Below are positions 54,589-62,079 of a DNA stretch of 64,000 bases, piece after piece; the stretch's first letter is position 1; each line of letters starts with the position of its first letter. A program made the position numbers and the translations under genes. The stretch covers positions 7,116-71,115 of the forward strand of contig CAWEWR010000009.1 of assembly GCA_963812675.1 (NCBI GenBank), in the 5' to 3' direction. The notes under the pieces were generated by a model, which searched no databases, had not been told where the DNA came from, and worked only from the letters and a program-made list of their open reading frames with translations. The stretch is from AP-15 sp963812675 (lineage in GTDB: Bacteria; Pseudomonadota; Alphaproteobacteria; ATCC43930; CGMCC-115725).

Positions 54589-54885
54589 ATGCAACGAATC
54601 CGTGTCCTTATGTTCTCCGTCACATCCCTTGCATGTATTGATATTTCGGCGATTGCACATGCGCAGTACTACCCGCCCCCGCCGGGTTATGGCTATGGCC
54701 CTCCGCCCTGCCACGCCGTTACACCCGGCCCTTTGCAGGGCGCGGGAAGGGGCGCGGCGGGAGGCGCATTGATCGGGGCGATTTCGGGCAATGCCGGGCG
54801 CGGCGCCGCAATCGGGGCCGGCTTCGGCGCCCTCCGCGGCGCAGTACGTCGCGGTTCAGCCCGCAGCGCGGGGGTCTGTTACTGA
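54589..54885 (+). CDS. small exported glycine-zipper protein
   Basis: A 98-residue protein with a signal peptide (cleavage near Ala-His-Ala, residue 25), a Tyr/Pro-rich stretch (QYYPPPPGYGYGPPPC) and a glycine zipper of G-x3-G repeats (GAGRGAAGGALIGAISG and on) that should form a membrane-associated helical hairpin. Such proteins resemble outer-membrane lipoprotein or osmotically induced glycine-zipper domains. Single Cys residues at about 41 and near the C-terminus. Function unknown. Confidence 0.7.
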   Translation: MQRIRVLMFSVTSLACIDISAIAHAQYYPPPPGYGYGPPPCHAVTPGPLQGAGRGAAGGALIGAISGNAGRGAAIGAGFGALRGAVRRGSARSAGVCY

Positions 54886-54952
54886 GGCAAGAAACGATTG
54901 GCGAGAACGCGAGCGGCTCAGCCATAGTGCGAAGCCTCAGGCAAGGGGGACA

Positions 54953-55357
54953 ATGATGAACAAAGAAGTCGTGGCCATTTTGGTGGCATGCACTCTTGCA
55001 GCATGCGCGCCGCCGCTTGCCCCACAGCAACAAGCAGCGCCGCCGCCTGTGCCTGTCGCGCCGCAACCGGAGGCCGCGGCACCACCTACGCCACCAGTCA
55101 CGTCCGAGGCGCAGATCGCACCAGGACGATGGGATGTCGAGCGGGTGCGCTGCTCCGACCTGCTCGGCGCTGCGGACGACGACCGGGCGGCAGCGGCGAT
55201 GTTTTATTACGGCTACTTGGCGGCGATAGCCGGGATTCACGTCATCGATGTGAGCCAAATAGACGGCAATATCAAAAAAGTGATGGAGCGCTGCGCCACC
55301 GCGCCGAACGAGACTGTCCCGCAGGCCTTCCGTCAAGCGCTGAGCCGCCGCCGATAA
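54953..55357 (+). CDS. HdeA/HdeB-like lipoprotein
   Basis: A 134-residue exported protein. The signal has a lipobox-like LAAC at about residue 18, followed by a Pro/Ala-rich linker (about 20-48) and a small domain with two Cys (DVERVRCSDLLGA near 60-72 and KVMERCATAP near 110-118) spaced as in the HdeA/HdeB acid-chaperone family. The ATG pair at 54953/54956 follows AAGGGGGAC. Role in periplasmic stress protection is inferred from the family. Confidence 0.65.
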   Translation: MMNKEVVAILVACTLAACAPPLAPQQQAAPPPVPVAPQPEAAAPPTPPVTSEAQIAPGRWDVERVRCSDLLGAADDDRAAAAMFYYGYLAAIAGIHVIDVSQIDGNIKKVMERCATAPNETVPQAFRQALSRRR

Positions 55358-55416
55358 CCAATCCAGCTGAGCCTATCCTTGGCGATCGGAGAGGGGGCGA
55401 GCAGGGGTGGGATCGG

Positions 55417-56172
55417 CTATTCCCAATAGGCCGCGATGATCGTGTTGTCGTCGCCGAGGATAAGGTTGAGCCGGTTTGGATTGTGCGTGATGCCTCTGAT
55501 GCCGCGCGAGGGCACGATCCACCGCAACACCTTGGGGAGGTCCTCCTGGCGGACGACGCCCTGTTGGCCGGGCTGCCCCTGGCCGCGTTCGACAAACCTC
55601 TTGCCGACGCAGTCCTTGCAGTCGTTGACGTTGATCTGCGCTTGGTTCGTGCCCGGCATCTGCTTGACTTCGATCGCATTCTCGGAGGCCCGCACGCGCA
55701 CCCCTTTGAACAGGTGGCCTTCCTCCAAGGGAAACACCGCGCTGATAGGCACAAAACCTTCTGCCGACTCGGTTTGCTGCGGCATTGTCGCGATGAACTG
55801 CAGATCGAGGACCCCGTCCAAAGGCTTTCCGACAAATGTCGGGACCAGCTGCGGGGCGCTCCAGCCCTGCGATCCGGTCAGCCCCATGACCCGCACGATG
55901 TCGAGCTTGGGCTCTGTCGAAGTTCGCATCACCTCGACACTGGTGACATAGAGCACCGGAAGTTCCGACCCCGGCGTCGATTGAGTGGAAGGGGCGGGTT
56001 CGGCCGTCTGTCCCGGGGCGCCGCCCGCGTATCCTTGCGGCTGCCCGGCCGCTCCAGATGGCGGCGCTCCGGATGGCGGCGGGCCACCCTGGCCGAATGC
56101 GAGCCCGGCCAAACCAACCTGCAGCGCAGCCGCTATTGCAAACGCGCCCAAGCGGGGGAATCTCCTATTCAT
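55417..56172 (-). CDS. secreted protein of unknown function downstream of grrM
   Basis: A 251-residue exported protein from ATG 56172 with GGAGG upstream. A signal peptide (about 1-27), a Gly/Pro/Ala-rich linker (about 28-68) and a compact C-terminal domain (about 70-251) with a CKDC pair near 190 and the end ILGDDNTIIAAYWE. No family recognised. It starts 23 bases after the grrM stop on the same strand, so it is very probably the last gene of the RiPP operon. It could bind, export or present the modified peptides. Confidence 0.7.
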   Translation of the reverse strand: MNRRFPRLGAFAIAAALQVGLAGLAFGQGGPPPSGAPPSGAAGQPQGYAGGAPGQTAEPAPSTQSTPGSELPVLYVTSVEVMRTSTEPKLDIVRVMGLTGSQGWSAPQLVPTFVGKPLDGVLDLQFIATMPQQTESAEGFVPISAVFPLEEGHLFKGVRVRASENAIEVKQMPGTNQAQINVNDCKDCVGKRFVERGQGQPGQQGVVRQEDLPKVLRWIVPSRGIRGITHNPNRLNLILGDDNTIIAAYWE

Positions 56173-56195
56173 CCCATCCTCCGAATTGCCAGTGT

Positions 56196-57395
56196 TCATC
56201 CCCAACGGGCACTGTGATCGGGCGCCCGCGCAGCCGTCTCGATGCAAGGAATGCGCAGATCGTTGTGGTCGGACATGATCGGCTGCATGCGCTCTAGCGC
56301 ATCGAGCACGAGGTCGGTTGCCCGCATCTTGGTCAGGCGGCAATAGCTGGTCTCGGTGCTGATGAAGGTCCCGTTCTCGGCAAGCTTGTTGACCGGCTCA
56401 CCCCCGCCGCACACGCTGAAATACTCACAGCCGTCGCGGCACATCGCCACGCCTGCTTCAATGTCTTCGAGCATCCTGGCGAAATTCGCCCGCCGCGGCA
56501 TATCGACGAGTCTGTCACGATTGACATTCCCCAACAGGAAATCGCCGTATTGCGCATTCTTCAGGCCGAGCAGCTCGGGCGAGAACGTCGATATATTGCC
56601 GGCCCAATCCATGCTGGTGATTGCGAAAGGCTCGACCAGCTGATTACCGAACGGCGCATCTTTGGGACGGATCACCTGTTGCAGCGCGTGCTCTATTTCG
56701 CGAATGAACGTGATTTTACCGGGCATCGTCGACGAGAGCCGCCAGAACTCGCTCAAGAACCGGTAATACGCGGCCTCGACACCGCTCTCGGCAAAGGACT
56801 GCGAGACGTGGTCGCCCTCGGATTCTTCGACATTGAAGCACACTTGCTCAATGCCCTCTGCGACGTAGAAATCGAACATCTCGCCGGGCGCCCGCATGCT
56901 GTCCAGCGACAGCACCGAAATGACGTGAAACGGGATCCCATGACGGCGCAGCAAGCGGATGCCGGCGATCGTCTTGTCGAAGGTCCCCCGCCCCGAGCGG
57001 GTCAGCCTGTTGCGATCGTGCAGGCGCTGCGGTCCGTCGATACTGACTCCGAGATTGACGTGCTCTTCGGCAAAAAAATTGCACCACTGCTCGTTGATTA
57101 ACGTTCCGTTTGTTTGGAATGAGTGCGCGACCCGAAGTTCCGCCGGCTTCAACCGATCGATCATTCGGAACGCATCGCGGTAGAAGCCGATCGGCAAGAC
57201 CATCGGTTCGCCCGCGTGCCATACCACTGACAGGCAGTCCCGGATCCAACCCGAAGCGAACACCTGCGAGAATAGATTGGACAGCGTTGCCGGAGCGACG
57301 ACCGCTTTCGAATCCCGGTCTGGGAGGTAACAATACCTGCAATCGATGTTGCAGAACGGCGTAGGCTGAACGACCAGCAGTTCTATAGTGGGCAC
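56196..57395 (-). CDS. grrM: GRRM-type radical SAM/SPASM peptide maturase
   Basis: A 399-residue radical SAM enzyme predicted to cross-link the Trp-rich precursors encoded just upstream. The start LLVVQPTPFCNIDCRYCYLPDRD carries the CxxxCxxC cluster site and matches the start of enzymes named GRRM in family collections. HAGEPMVL follows near 70 and VSIDGPQRLHDRNR near 130. The SPASM region near 315-365 has MCRDGCEYFSVCGGGEPVNK and a later SYCRLTKM for auxiliary Fe-S clusters. The first codon is GTG at 57395, 34 bases after the grrA stop; the frame open further upstream is the antisense shadow of the precursor. It could be mistaken for an anaerobic sulfatase maturase, and a sulfatase lies at 34306, but the precursor context argues against that. 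Confidence 0.88.
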   Translation of the reverse strand: MPTIELLVVQPTPFCNIDCRYCYLPDRDSKAVVAPATLSNLFSQVFASGWIRDCLSVVWHAGEPMVLPIGFYRDAFRMIDRLKPAELRVAHSFQTNGTLINEQWCNFFAEEHVNLGVSIDGPQRLHDRNRLTRSGRGTFDKTIAGIRLLRRHGIPFHVISVLSLDSMRAPGEMFDFYVAEGIEQVCFNVEESEGDHVSQSFAESGVEAAYYRFLSEFWRLSSTMPGKITFIREIEHALQQVIRPKDAPFGNQLVEPFAITSMDWAGNISTFSPELLGLKNAQYGDFLLGNVNRDRLVDMPRRANFARMLEDIEAGVAMCRDGCEYFSVCGGGEPVNKLAENGTFISTETSYCRLTKMRATDLVLDALERMQPIMSDHNDLRIPCIETAARAPDHSARWG

Positions 57396-57429
57396 GAGAC
57401 AGCTCGCCGGTTGCCCTCGGCGGACCAGG

Positions 57430-57810
57430 CTACCAATTACGCCAAAAGTTGTTCCAATTGTTCCAGTTATGCCAATTGTTCCAATTGGGCCAGCCATAGC
57501 CATAGGGATAATAGCCGCCCCAAGGACGGTAGCCCCAGCCTCCGCCCCACCAATTCCCCCAGGCAAGCTGACGATTTCGGTTGTCCGGGTCGGCAGCAGT
57601 GCCGTCCGGTTCGGCAACGGCGGAGACGGCTTCGCGGATGGCGGCCAGCCGTTCCGACAATCGATCTTTATCTGAGGCCGAAGGATGAGACGTCGTAGGA
57701 TGCTCGTTGGCAACACTCGGCGTCGTCGAGCCGAGCAACAGCGACATGCCGACCGCGCCGGCGGGAAGCATGCCGGACAGGATCTTGACGTATTTCTGCC
57801 GCAGCGACAC
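57430..57810 (-). CDS. grrA: GrrA-like precursor peptide 1 (Trp-x-Asn core)
   Basis: A 126-residue precursor. GTG 57810 has GGGGAGGAG four bases upstream and gives MSLRQKYVKIL, the same N-terminus as precursor 2. A hydrophobic signal-like segment (about 14-34) precedes a charged leader (ERLAAIREAVSAV) and the conserved LAWGNWW. The core is Gly/Tyr/Trp-rich and ends with WPN-WNN-WHN-WNN-WNN-F-WRN-W. Counting the first WGN, there are seven W-x-N triplets. Each is a candidate site for a Trp-Asn cyclophane made by GrrM. The gene lies directly before grrM. Confidence 0.88.
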   Translation of the reverse strand: MSLRQKYVKILSGMLPAGAVGMSLLLGSTTPSVANEHPTTSHPSASDKDRLSERLAAIREAVSAVAEPDGTAADPDNRNRQLAWGNWWGGGWGYRPWGGYYPYGYGWPNWNNWHNWNNWNNFWRNW

Positions 57811-57893
57811 GAAACTCCTCCCCTGATCAAACATCGCCTAAGCGAATGCGCGACATACCCCGAGGCTTTTATAGCAAGGCACGTTGCCTCCGG

Positions 57894-57936
57894 TCAAACG
57901 CAAGTCGGGGCAAACTCAAGTCGGGGCAAACTCAAG
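57894..57936. repeat. 16-bp tandem repeat between the two precursor genes
   Basis: TCAAACGCAAGTCGGG (57894-57909), GCAAACTCAAGTCGGG (57910-57925) and the partial GCAAACTCAAG (57926-57936). It lies six bases after the stop of precursor 2 and about 84 bases before precursor 1. Could be a regulator site or simple slippage. Confidence 0.75.
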
Positions 57937-57942
57937 CGGCGC

Positions 57943-58287
57943 TCACCAATTGTGCCACCAATTGTGCCAGCCGCCATTGTGCCAGCCATTGCGCCAATTA
58001 CCCCAGCCGCCGTTTCGCCATCCGCCGTTGCGCCACCAATTACCCCAGGCGAGCTGCTGCTCGCCGGGCCGCAAATTGACGGCGTCTGCGGGAACATCGG
58101 AAACCGCCTGGCGAATGGCGGCCAGCCGTTCGGCAACAGGAGCGGGGTCCGCAGCTTTCGGTTGCGAAGCCGCCGGGTGTTGAGCGGCATCGCCCGGCGC
58201 GGCAGAGCCGAGCAGCAGGGACACGCCGACTGCGCCGGCCGGCATGATCTGCGAAAGAACCCTGAGGTATTTCTGCCGCAACGACAT
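57943..58287 (-). CDS. grrA: GrrA-like precursor peptide 2 (Trp-x-Asn core)
   Basis: A 114-residue precursor and paralogue of precursor 1. ATG 58287 has GGAGGTGG upstream and gives MSLRQKYLRVL, followed by MPAGAVGVSLLLGS, then VAERLAAIRQAVSDV and QQLAWGNWW. The core is WGN, WRN, GG, WRN, GG, WGN, WRN, G, WHN, GG, WHN, W, WHN, W: eight W-x-N triplets with Gly-Gly spacers. The leader is far more conserved between the two precursors than the core. First gene of the locus, 59 bases after tag on the same strand. Confidence 0.88.
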   Translation of the reverse strand: MSLRQKYLRVLSQIMPAGAVGVSLLLGSAAPGDAAQHPAASQPKAADPAPVAERLAAIRQAVSDVPADAVNLRPGEQQLAWGNWWRNGGWRNGGWGNWRNGWHNGGWHNWWHNW

Positions 58288-58346
58288 CCAAGCCACCTCC
58301 AATGCGACATCATTCCGCGAAGTTTCTGATAAAATCGTCACCGTCG

Positions 58347-58916
58347 TCAAACCCGGGCAGGCGTCGGTGTCACCTCGCTCGGCCGCGCCCATGGCGGCGA
58401 CAGATCGAGGATTCGGGCATAGACCGGGCAATCCCGTTCATGCGCCCCGGGCAGATAACCGACGCTCATCAGAAACTCGTTGACGATCTGCCCGCCGGTG
58501 AAGCGAAAGGTTTGCCGAAAGAGCCGCGTCCATTCCAGCAACGGTCGCGGGTGATGGGCTTCGAGCCAGCCGGCAAATGATCCGTGCGACTTTCGCAGCG
58601 CCTGGATGCGCCGCGCATTCTCGGCTGCCGCTTCGATCTTGAGCCGGTTGCGGATGATCCCCAAATCGGCGAGCAGGCGGTCGATGTCGGCCGGTCCAAA
58701 GCCGGCGACACGGTCGACGGCGAAATTCGCAAAGGCCGCGCGAAACGCCGCGCGTTTCTTGAGGATCGTCAGCCAGGACAATCCCGCCTGGTTGATCTCG
58801 AGCACGAGCCGCTCGAACAGCACGCTCTCCTCGCTGGTCGGGAAGCCGTACTCGCCGTCATGATAGAGGCCGTGCACCGGATGGCCGGGCGCAATTCGGC
58901 AATAGGCAGCGCTCAA
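58347..58916 (-). CDS. tag: DNA-3-methyladenine glycosylase I family protein
   Basis: A 189-residue base-excision repair glycosylase of the Tag family. It has the N-terminal YCRIAPGHPVHGLYHDGEYG (normally YHDxEWG, here Tyr replaces Trp), then ESVLFERLVLEINQAGLSW near 29-47 and a C-terminal Cys-containing motif (AHERDCPVY). Zinc-site Cys and His positions seem to be present. Starts one base after DUF1467 ends. It lies where, as I recall, related genomes continue with proS, so it may be an insertion along with the RiPP genes. Confidence 0.85.
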   Translation of the reverse strand: MSAAYCRIAPGHPVHGLYHDGEYGFPTSEESVLFERLVLEINQAGLSWLTILKKRAAFRAAFANFAVDRVAGFGPADIDRLLADLGIIRNRLKIEAAAENARRIQALRKSHGSFAGWLEAHHPRPLLEWTRLFRQTFRFTGGQIVNEFLMSVGYLPGAHERDCPVYARILDLSPPWARPSEVTPTPARV

Positions 58917-58917
58917 C

Positions 58918-59154
58918 TCACGGCTCGCGGAAACTGAGCCAGGGAGATCTCACCAATAGGTATATTGCCAGCCAGATGAGTGCCGAAACCACCGTCGTAA
59001 TCGCCATCTTCAGCAACAATCGCGGCTGCTGCGGCGCCCCTGCGGCGTGACCCGGGTCGTCCGGTTCGGCGGGCGTCACCCATAGTGGCAACACGGCAAA
59101 AAGAGTAATCCACCAAACCAGCACATAGACGATGATTCCGGTGACCCATGCCAT
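58918..59154 (-). CDS. DUF1467 family membrane protein
   Basis: A 78-residue protein with two membrane helices (about 4-24 and 50-68) and a Pro/Asp-rich loop between them (TPAEPDDPGHAAGAP). This length, the WWITLFAVLPLW helix and the place after mce identify DUF1467, a small alphaproteobacterial family of unknown function. Confidence 0.85.
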   Translation of the reverse strand: MAWVTGIIVYVLVWWITLFAVLPLWVTPAEPDDPGHAAGAPQQPRLLLKMAITTVVSALIWLAIYLLVRSPWLSFREP

Positions 59155-59181
59155 CAGTTGCCGCGTCGCGCCAGGCCCAGC

Positions 59182-59586
59182 TCACGCCTGCTCGAGCTCG
59201 ATGAGGGTTCCACAAAAATCCTTCGGGTGCAGAAAGAGCACCGGCTTGTCGTGGGCCCCCAGCCGCGGCTCGCCATCGCCGAGCACTCTCGCACCTTCCG
59301 CCCGCAGCCGATCCCGCGCTTTGATGATATCGTCGACCTCGTAGCAGATGTGATGCATCCCCCCCGCCGGATTGCGCTCGAGAAAAGCCTTTACCGGCGA
59401 GTTCAGGCCGAGCGGTTCGAGCAGCTCGATCTTGGTATTCGGCAATTCGACAAAGACGACGGTGACGCCATGCGCCGGGAGCGCGCATGGCTCCGAGACA
59501 CGGGCGCCGAGAATCTGGCGATAGGTCGCGCTCGCCGCGGGGAGATCGGGCACGACGATCGCGACATGATTGAGTCTGCCGATCAT
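59182..59586 (-). CDS. mce: methylmalonyl-CoA epimerase
   Basis: A 134-residue glyoxalase-fold (VOC) enzyme that interconverts the two methylmalonyl-CoA epimers. It has LNHVAIVVPDL near residue 5, FVELPNTKIELLEPL near 46, MHHICYEVDDI near 78 and FLHPKDFCGTLIELEQ at the end; His, Gln/Glu and Glu metal ligands are in place. ATG 59586 gives the usual start; ATG 59604, just after the rnj stop, is an alternative. Confidence 0.9.
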   Translation of the reverse strand: MIGRLNHVAIVVPDLPAASATYRQILGARVSEPCALPAHGVTVVFVELPNTKIELLEPLGLNSPVKAFLERNPAGGMHHICYEVDDIIKARDRLRAEGARVLGDGEPRLGAHDKPVLFLHPKDFCGTLIELEQA

Positions 59587-59610
59587 GGGTCGTCGGGCGA
59601 CCATTTCAGC

Positions 59611-61302
59611 TCAAATCCTGACCAGATGAATTTCGACCAGCGGGCGCTTGCCGAAGCGTTCGTTGAGGATGCGGCGCAGAGCTCGGCGCGCCGCGTCGCG
59701 CACCGCCTCGTCGTCGCGGCGCAGGCTCGCCGGCAGTTCGTCGAGCGCGCGCTCGACGGCGCTGCGCAAGGCGGGAGCCGCCGCTTCGGCGGCTGCCGGC
59801 TCGACTAGGCCGATCGTGCTGATCGTCGGTGGTGCCAGGGGTTCGCCGCGACGATCCAGGACCAAGGTGGCGACCGCGCTGCCATTGAAAGTGACCCGGC
59901 GACGGTCCTTCAGCGCCGTGCCGTCGACCGGCAGCAGACCCTTTCCGTCGCTGGCGAGCCTGCCGACCGGCACCTCGTCGACGATGCTGGCGCCGCTCGC
60001 CGCGAGCCGGACCATGTCGCCGTTCTGAATGACGATCGGCTGCTGGACCTGGCACTCGCCCGCGAGTTCGGCATGCGCAATCAGGTGGCGGGCTTCGCCA
60101 TGCACCGGGACGGCAATTTGCGGGCGCACCATCTGGTACATGCGCACCAGCTCGTCGCGGGCCGGATGCCCCGAGACATGGACGAAATGGTCCTCCTCGG
60201 TGACGATCTCGACACCGAGCCGAACCAGCGCGTTCTGCAGCCGGTTGATCGACTTCTCGTTCCCCGGAATGATCCGCGACGAGAAAATCACGACATCCCC
60301 GGTTTCGAGCACGACATGCGGGTGATCGTCGCGGGCGATCCGCGACAAGGCCGCGCGCGGCTCGCCTTGACTGCCGGTGCAGATCATCACGATCCGGTCG
60401 CGCGGGATGTAGCCTGCCTCGTCCTCGGTCAGAAAGCGCGGCAGATCCGTCAAGTAACCGTTCTCGCGGGCGGCCTTGTCGATGCGCCACAACGACCGCC
60501 CGACCAGTGCGATTTCCCGGCCATGGGCCGCCGCCGCCCGCGCAATCGTCTCGAGCCGTGCAACATTGGAGGCGAAGCAGGCGACTGCGACCCGCGCATC
60601 GTAGCGCCCGATCAGGTCGATCAGGGACCGGCGCAGCTCCGCCTCGGAGCCCGAAGTGCCGGGCCGCAGCGCGTTTGTCGAATCGCCGATCAATGCCAGG
60701 ACACCTCCGGCGCCCAGCCTTTTCAAGGCCGCCTCGTCCGCGGTCGGACCGATCAGCGGGTCCGGATCGAACTTCCAGTCGCCGGTATGCAATACCGTTC
60801 CGACCGGCGTGCGCAGCGCGACCGCATTCGGTTCCGGGATCGAATGCGTGAGCGTGATCAGTTCGAGATCGAACGGGCCAATCGTGAACCTGCCCGACAA
60901 CGGCACAACATTGATCTTGACCTGATCGGCAAACCCGGTCTCGGCCAGCTTGGCGCGCAAGAACGAGGCGGTGAACGGGGTCGCCCAGATCGGGCAGCGC
61001 AGCTGCCTCCAGAGATAGGGAATGGCCCCGATATGATCCTCGTGCGCATGCGTCGCCACGATCCCGAGCAGGCGATCGCGGCGTTCGACGATAAAGCCGG
61101 GATCGGGCATAACGACTTCGAGCCCCGGCTGCGAATCGTCTCCGAAGGTGACGCCGCAATCGACGATCAGCCAGTCGTCCCGATACCCGTAAACGTTCAG
61201 GTTCATCCCGATTTCGCCCGCACCGCCCAGCGGGACAAAGAAGAGCGCGTTGGGGTCTCGATAATCCGGCAAGGCCCCCGGCTGCAAAGGCGGATGATTC
61301 AT
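59611..61302 (-). CDS. rnj: ribonuclease J
   Basis: A 563-residue metallo-beta-lactamase/beta-CASP ribonuclease with 5'-3' exonuclease and endonuclease activity. LFFVPLGGAGEIGMNLNVYG near 20, the metal motif THAHEDHIGAIPYL near 78, IGDSTNA near 170 and SGHPARDELVRMYQMVRP near 370. ATG 61302 overlaps the coaX stop by four bases. Confidence 0.95.
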   Translation of the reverse strand: MNHPPLQPGALPDYRDPNALFFVPLGGAGEIGMNLNVYGYRDDWLIVDCGVTFGDDSQPGLEVVMPDPGFIVERRDRLLGIVATHAHEDHIGAIPYLWRQLRCPIWATPFTASFLRAKLAETGFADQVKINVVPLSGRFTIGPFDLELITLTHSIPEPNAVALRTPVGTVLHTGDWKFDPDPLIGPTADEAALKRLGAGGVLALIGDSTNALRPGTSGSEAELRRSLIDLIGRYDARVAVACFASNVARLETIARAAAAHGREIALVGRSLWRIDKAARENGYLTDLPRFLTEDEAGYIPRDRIVMICTGSQGEPRAALSRIARDDHPHVVLETGDVVIFSSRIIPGNEKSINRLQNALVRLGVEIVTEEDHFVHVSGHPARDELVRMYQMVRPQIAVPVHGEARHLIAHAELAGECQVQQPIVIQNGDMVRLAASGASIVDEVPVGRLASDGKGLLPVDGTALKDRRRVTFNGSAVATLVLDRRGEPLAPPTISTIGLVEPAAAEAAAPALRSAVERALDELPASLRRDDEAVRDAARRALRRILNERFGKRPLVEIHLVRI

Positions 61303-62069
61303 TTGTCGCGGTTTCGGTGGTAGATCAGGCGGAGCCCCCATAAGGTCAGATCGGGATCGACATGGTCGATGATGCTAGCCCCGGCGAACAGCGGGGCGAG
61401 CCCGCCGGTGGCGATGACGTCCATGCGCTCGCCACGCTCGGCCCGGATGCGCTGCACCAGCCCCTCGACCAGTCCGATATAACCCCAATATATGCCGGAC
61501 TGCATGCAGCTCACCGTGTCCTTGCCGATAACGCGCTCGGTGCGACGGATGCGAACGCTGGGGAGTTTCGCCGCCGCCATTTCCAACGCGTGCAATGACA
61601 GGTTGATCCCAGGCGCGATCACGCCGCCGCAATAATTGCCGTCCCGGTCGACCACATCGAAGGTCGTGGCGGTGCCGAAATCGACAATGATGAGCGGACC
61701 CTGGTACCGGTCGTGCGCCGCGATGGTATTGACCAGGCGGTCGGCGCCGACTTCCTCCGGCCGGTCCACCAGTGCATTGGTGCCGAGCGCCACGCCCTTC
61801 TCGCCGACGATGAGCGGATCTGTATGGCAGTATCTGCGGCACAGGGTAACGAGATTGAAATTGACATCGGGCACGACGCTGGCGATCACCGCGCCATCGA
61901 CATTGCCCCGTGCCAGGCCTTCCAGTGACAATAGATGATCGAGCCAGACGACATATTCGTCGGCTGTACGCTTGCCCTCGGTCGCCGTGCGCCAGCTGCC
62001 CTTGAAATCGGCGCCATCCCAGATCGCAAATACGGTGTTGGTGTTGTTGGCATTGATCGCGAGAAGCAT
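61299..62069 (-). CDS. coaX: type III pantothenate kinase
   Basis: First step of CoA synthesis. 256 residues with the type III motifs GADRLVNTIAAH near 103, VDFGTATTFDVVD near 122 and GGVIAPGINLSLHAL near 142. The phosphate-binding loop reads INANNTNTVFA where most CoaX have D-x-GNT, so the conserved Asp is Asn; I recall similar text in related Rhodospirillales. ATG 62069 has AAAGGGAG upstream; the frame open to 62267 only shadows birA. Confidence 0.92.
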   Translation of the reverse strand: MLLAINANNTNTVFAIWDGADFKGSWRTATEGKRTADEYVVWLDHLLSLEGLARGNVDGAVIASVVPDVNFNLVTLCRRYCHTDPLIVGEKGVALGTNALVDRPEEVGADRLVNTIAAHDRYQGPLIIVDFGTATTFDVVDRDGNYCGGVIAPGINLSLHALEMAAAKLPSVRIRRTERVIGKDTVSCMQSGIYWGYIGLVEGLVQRIRAERGERMDVIATGGLAPLFAGASIIDHVDPDLTLWGLRLIYHRNRDK

Positions 62070-62079
62070 GTCGCTCCCT

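Noticed and set aside
56196..57395. Radical SAM enzyme as a sulfatase maturase for the sulfatase at 34306
   Set aside because: The general fold is shared, but the N-terminal QPTPFCN...YLPDRD text, the distance of 20 kb from the sulfatase and two Trp-rich peptide genes directly upstream fit a GRRM-type peptide maturase better.
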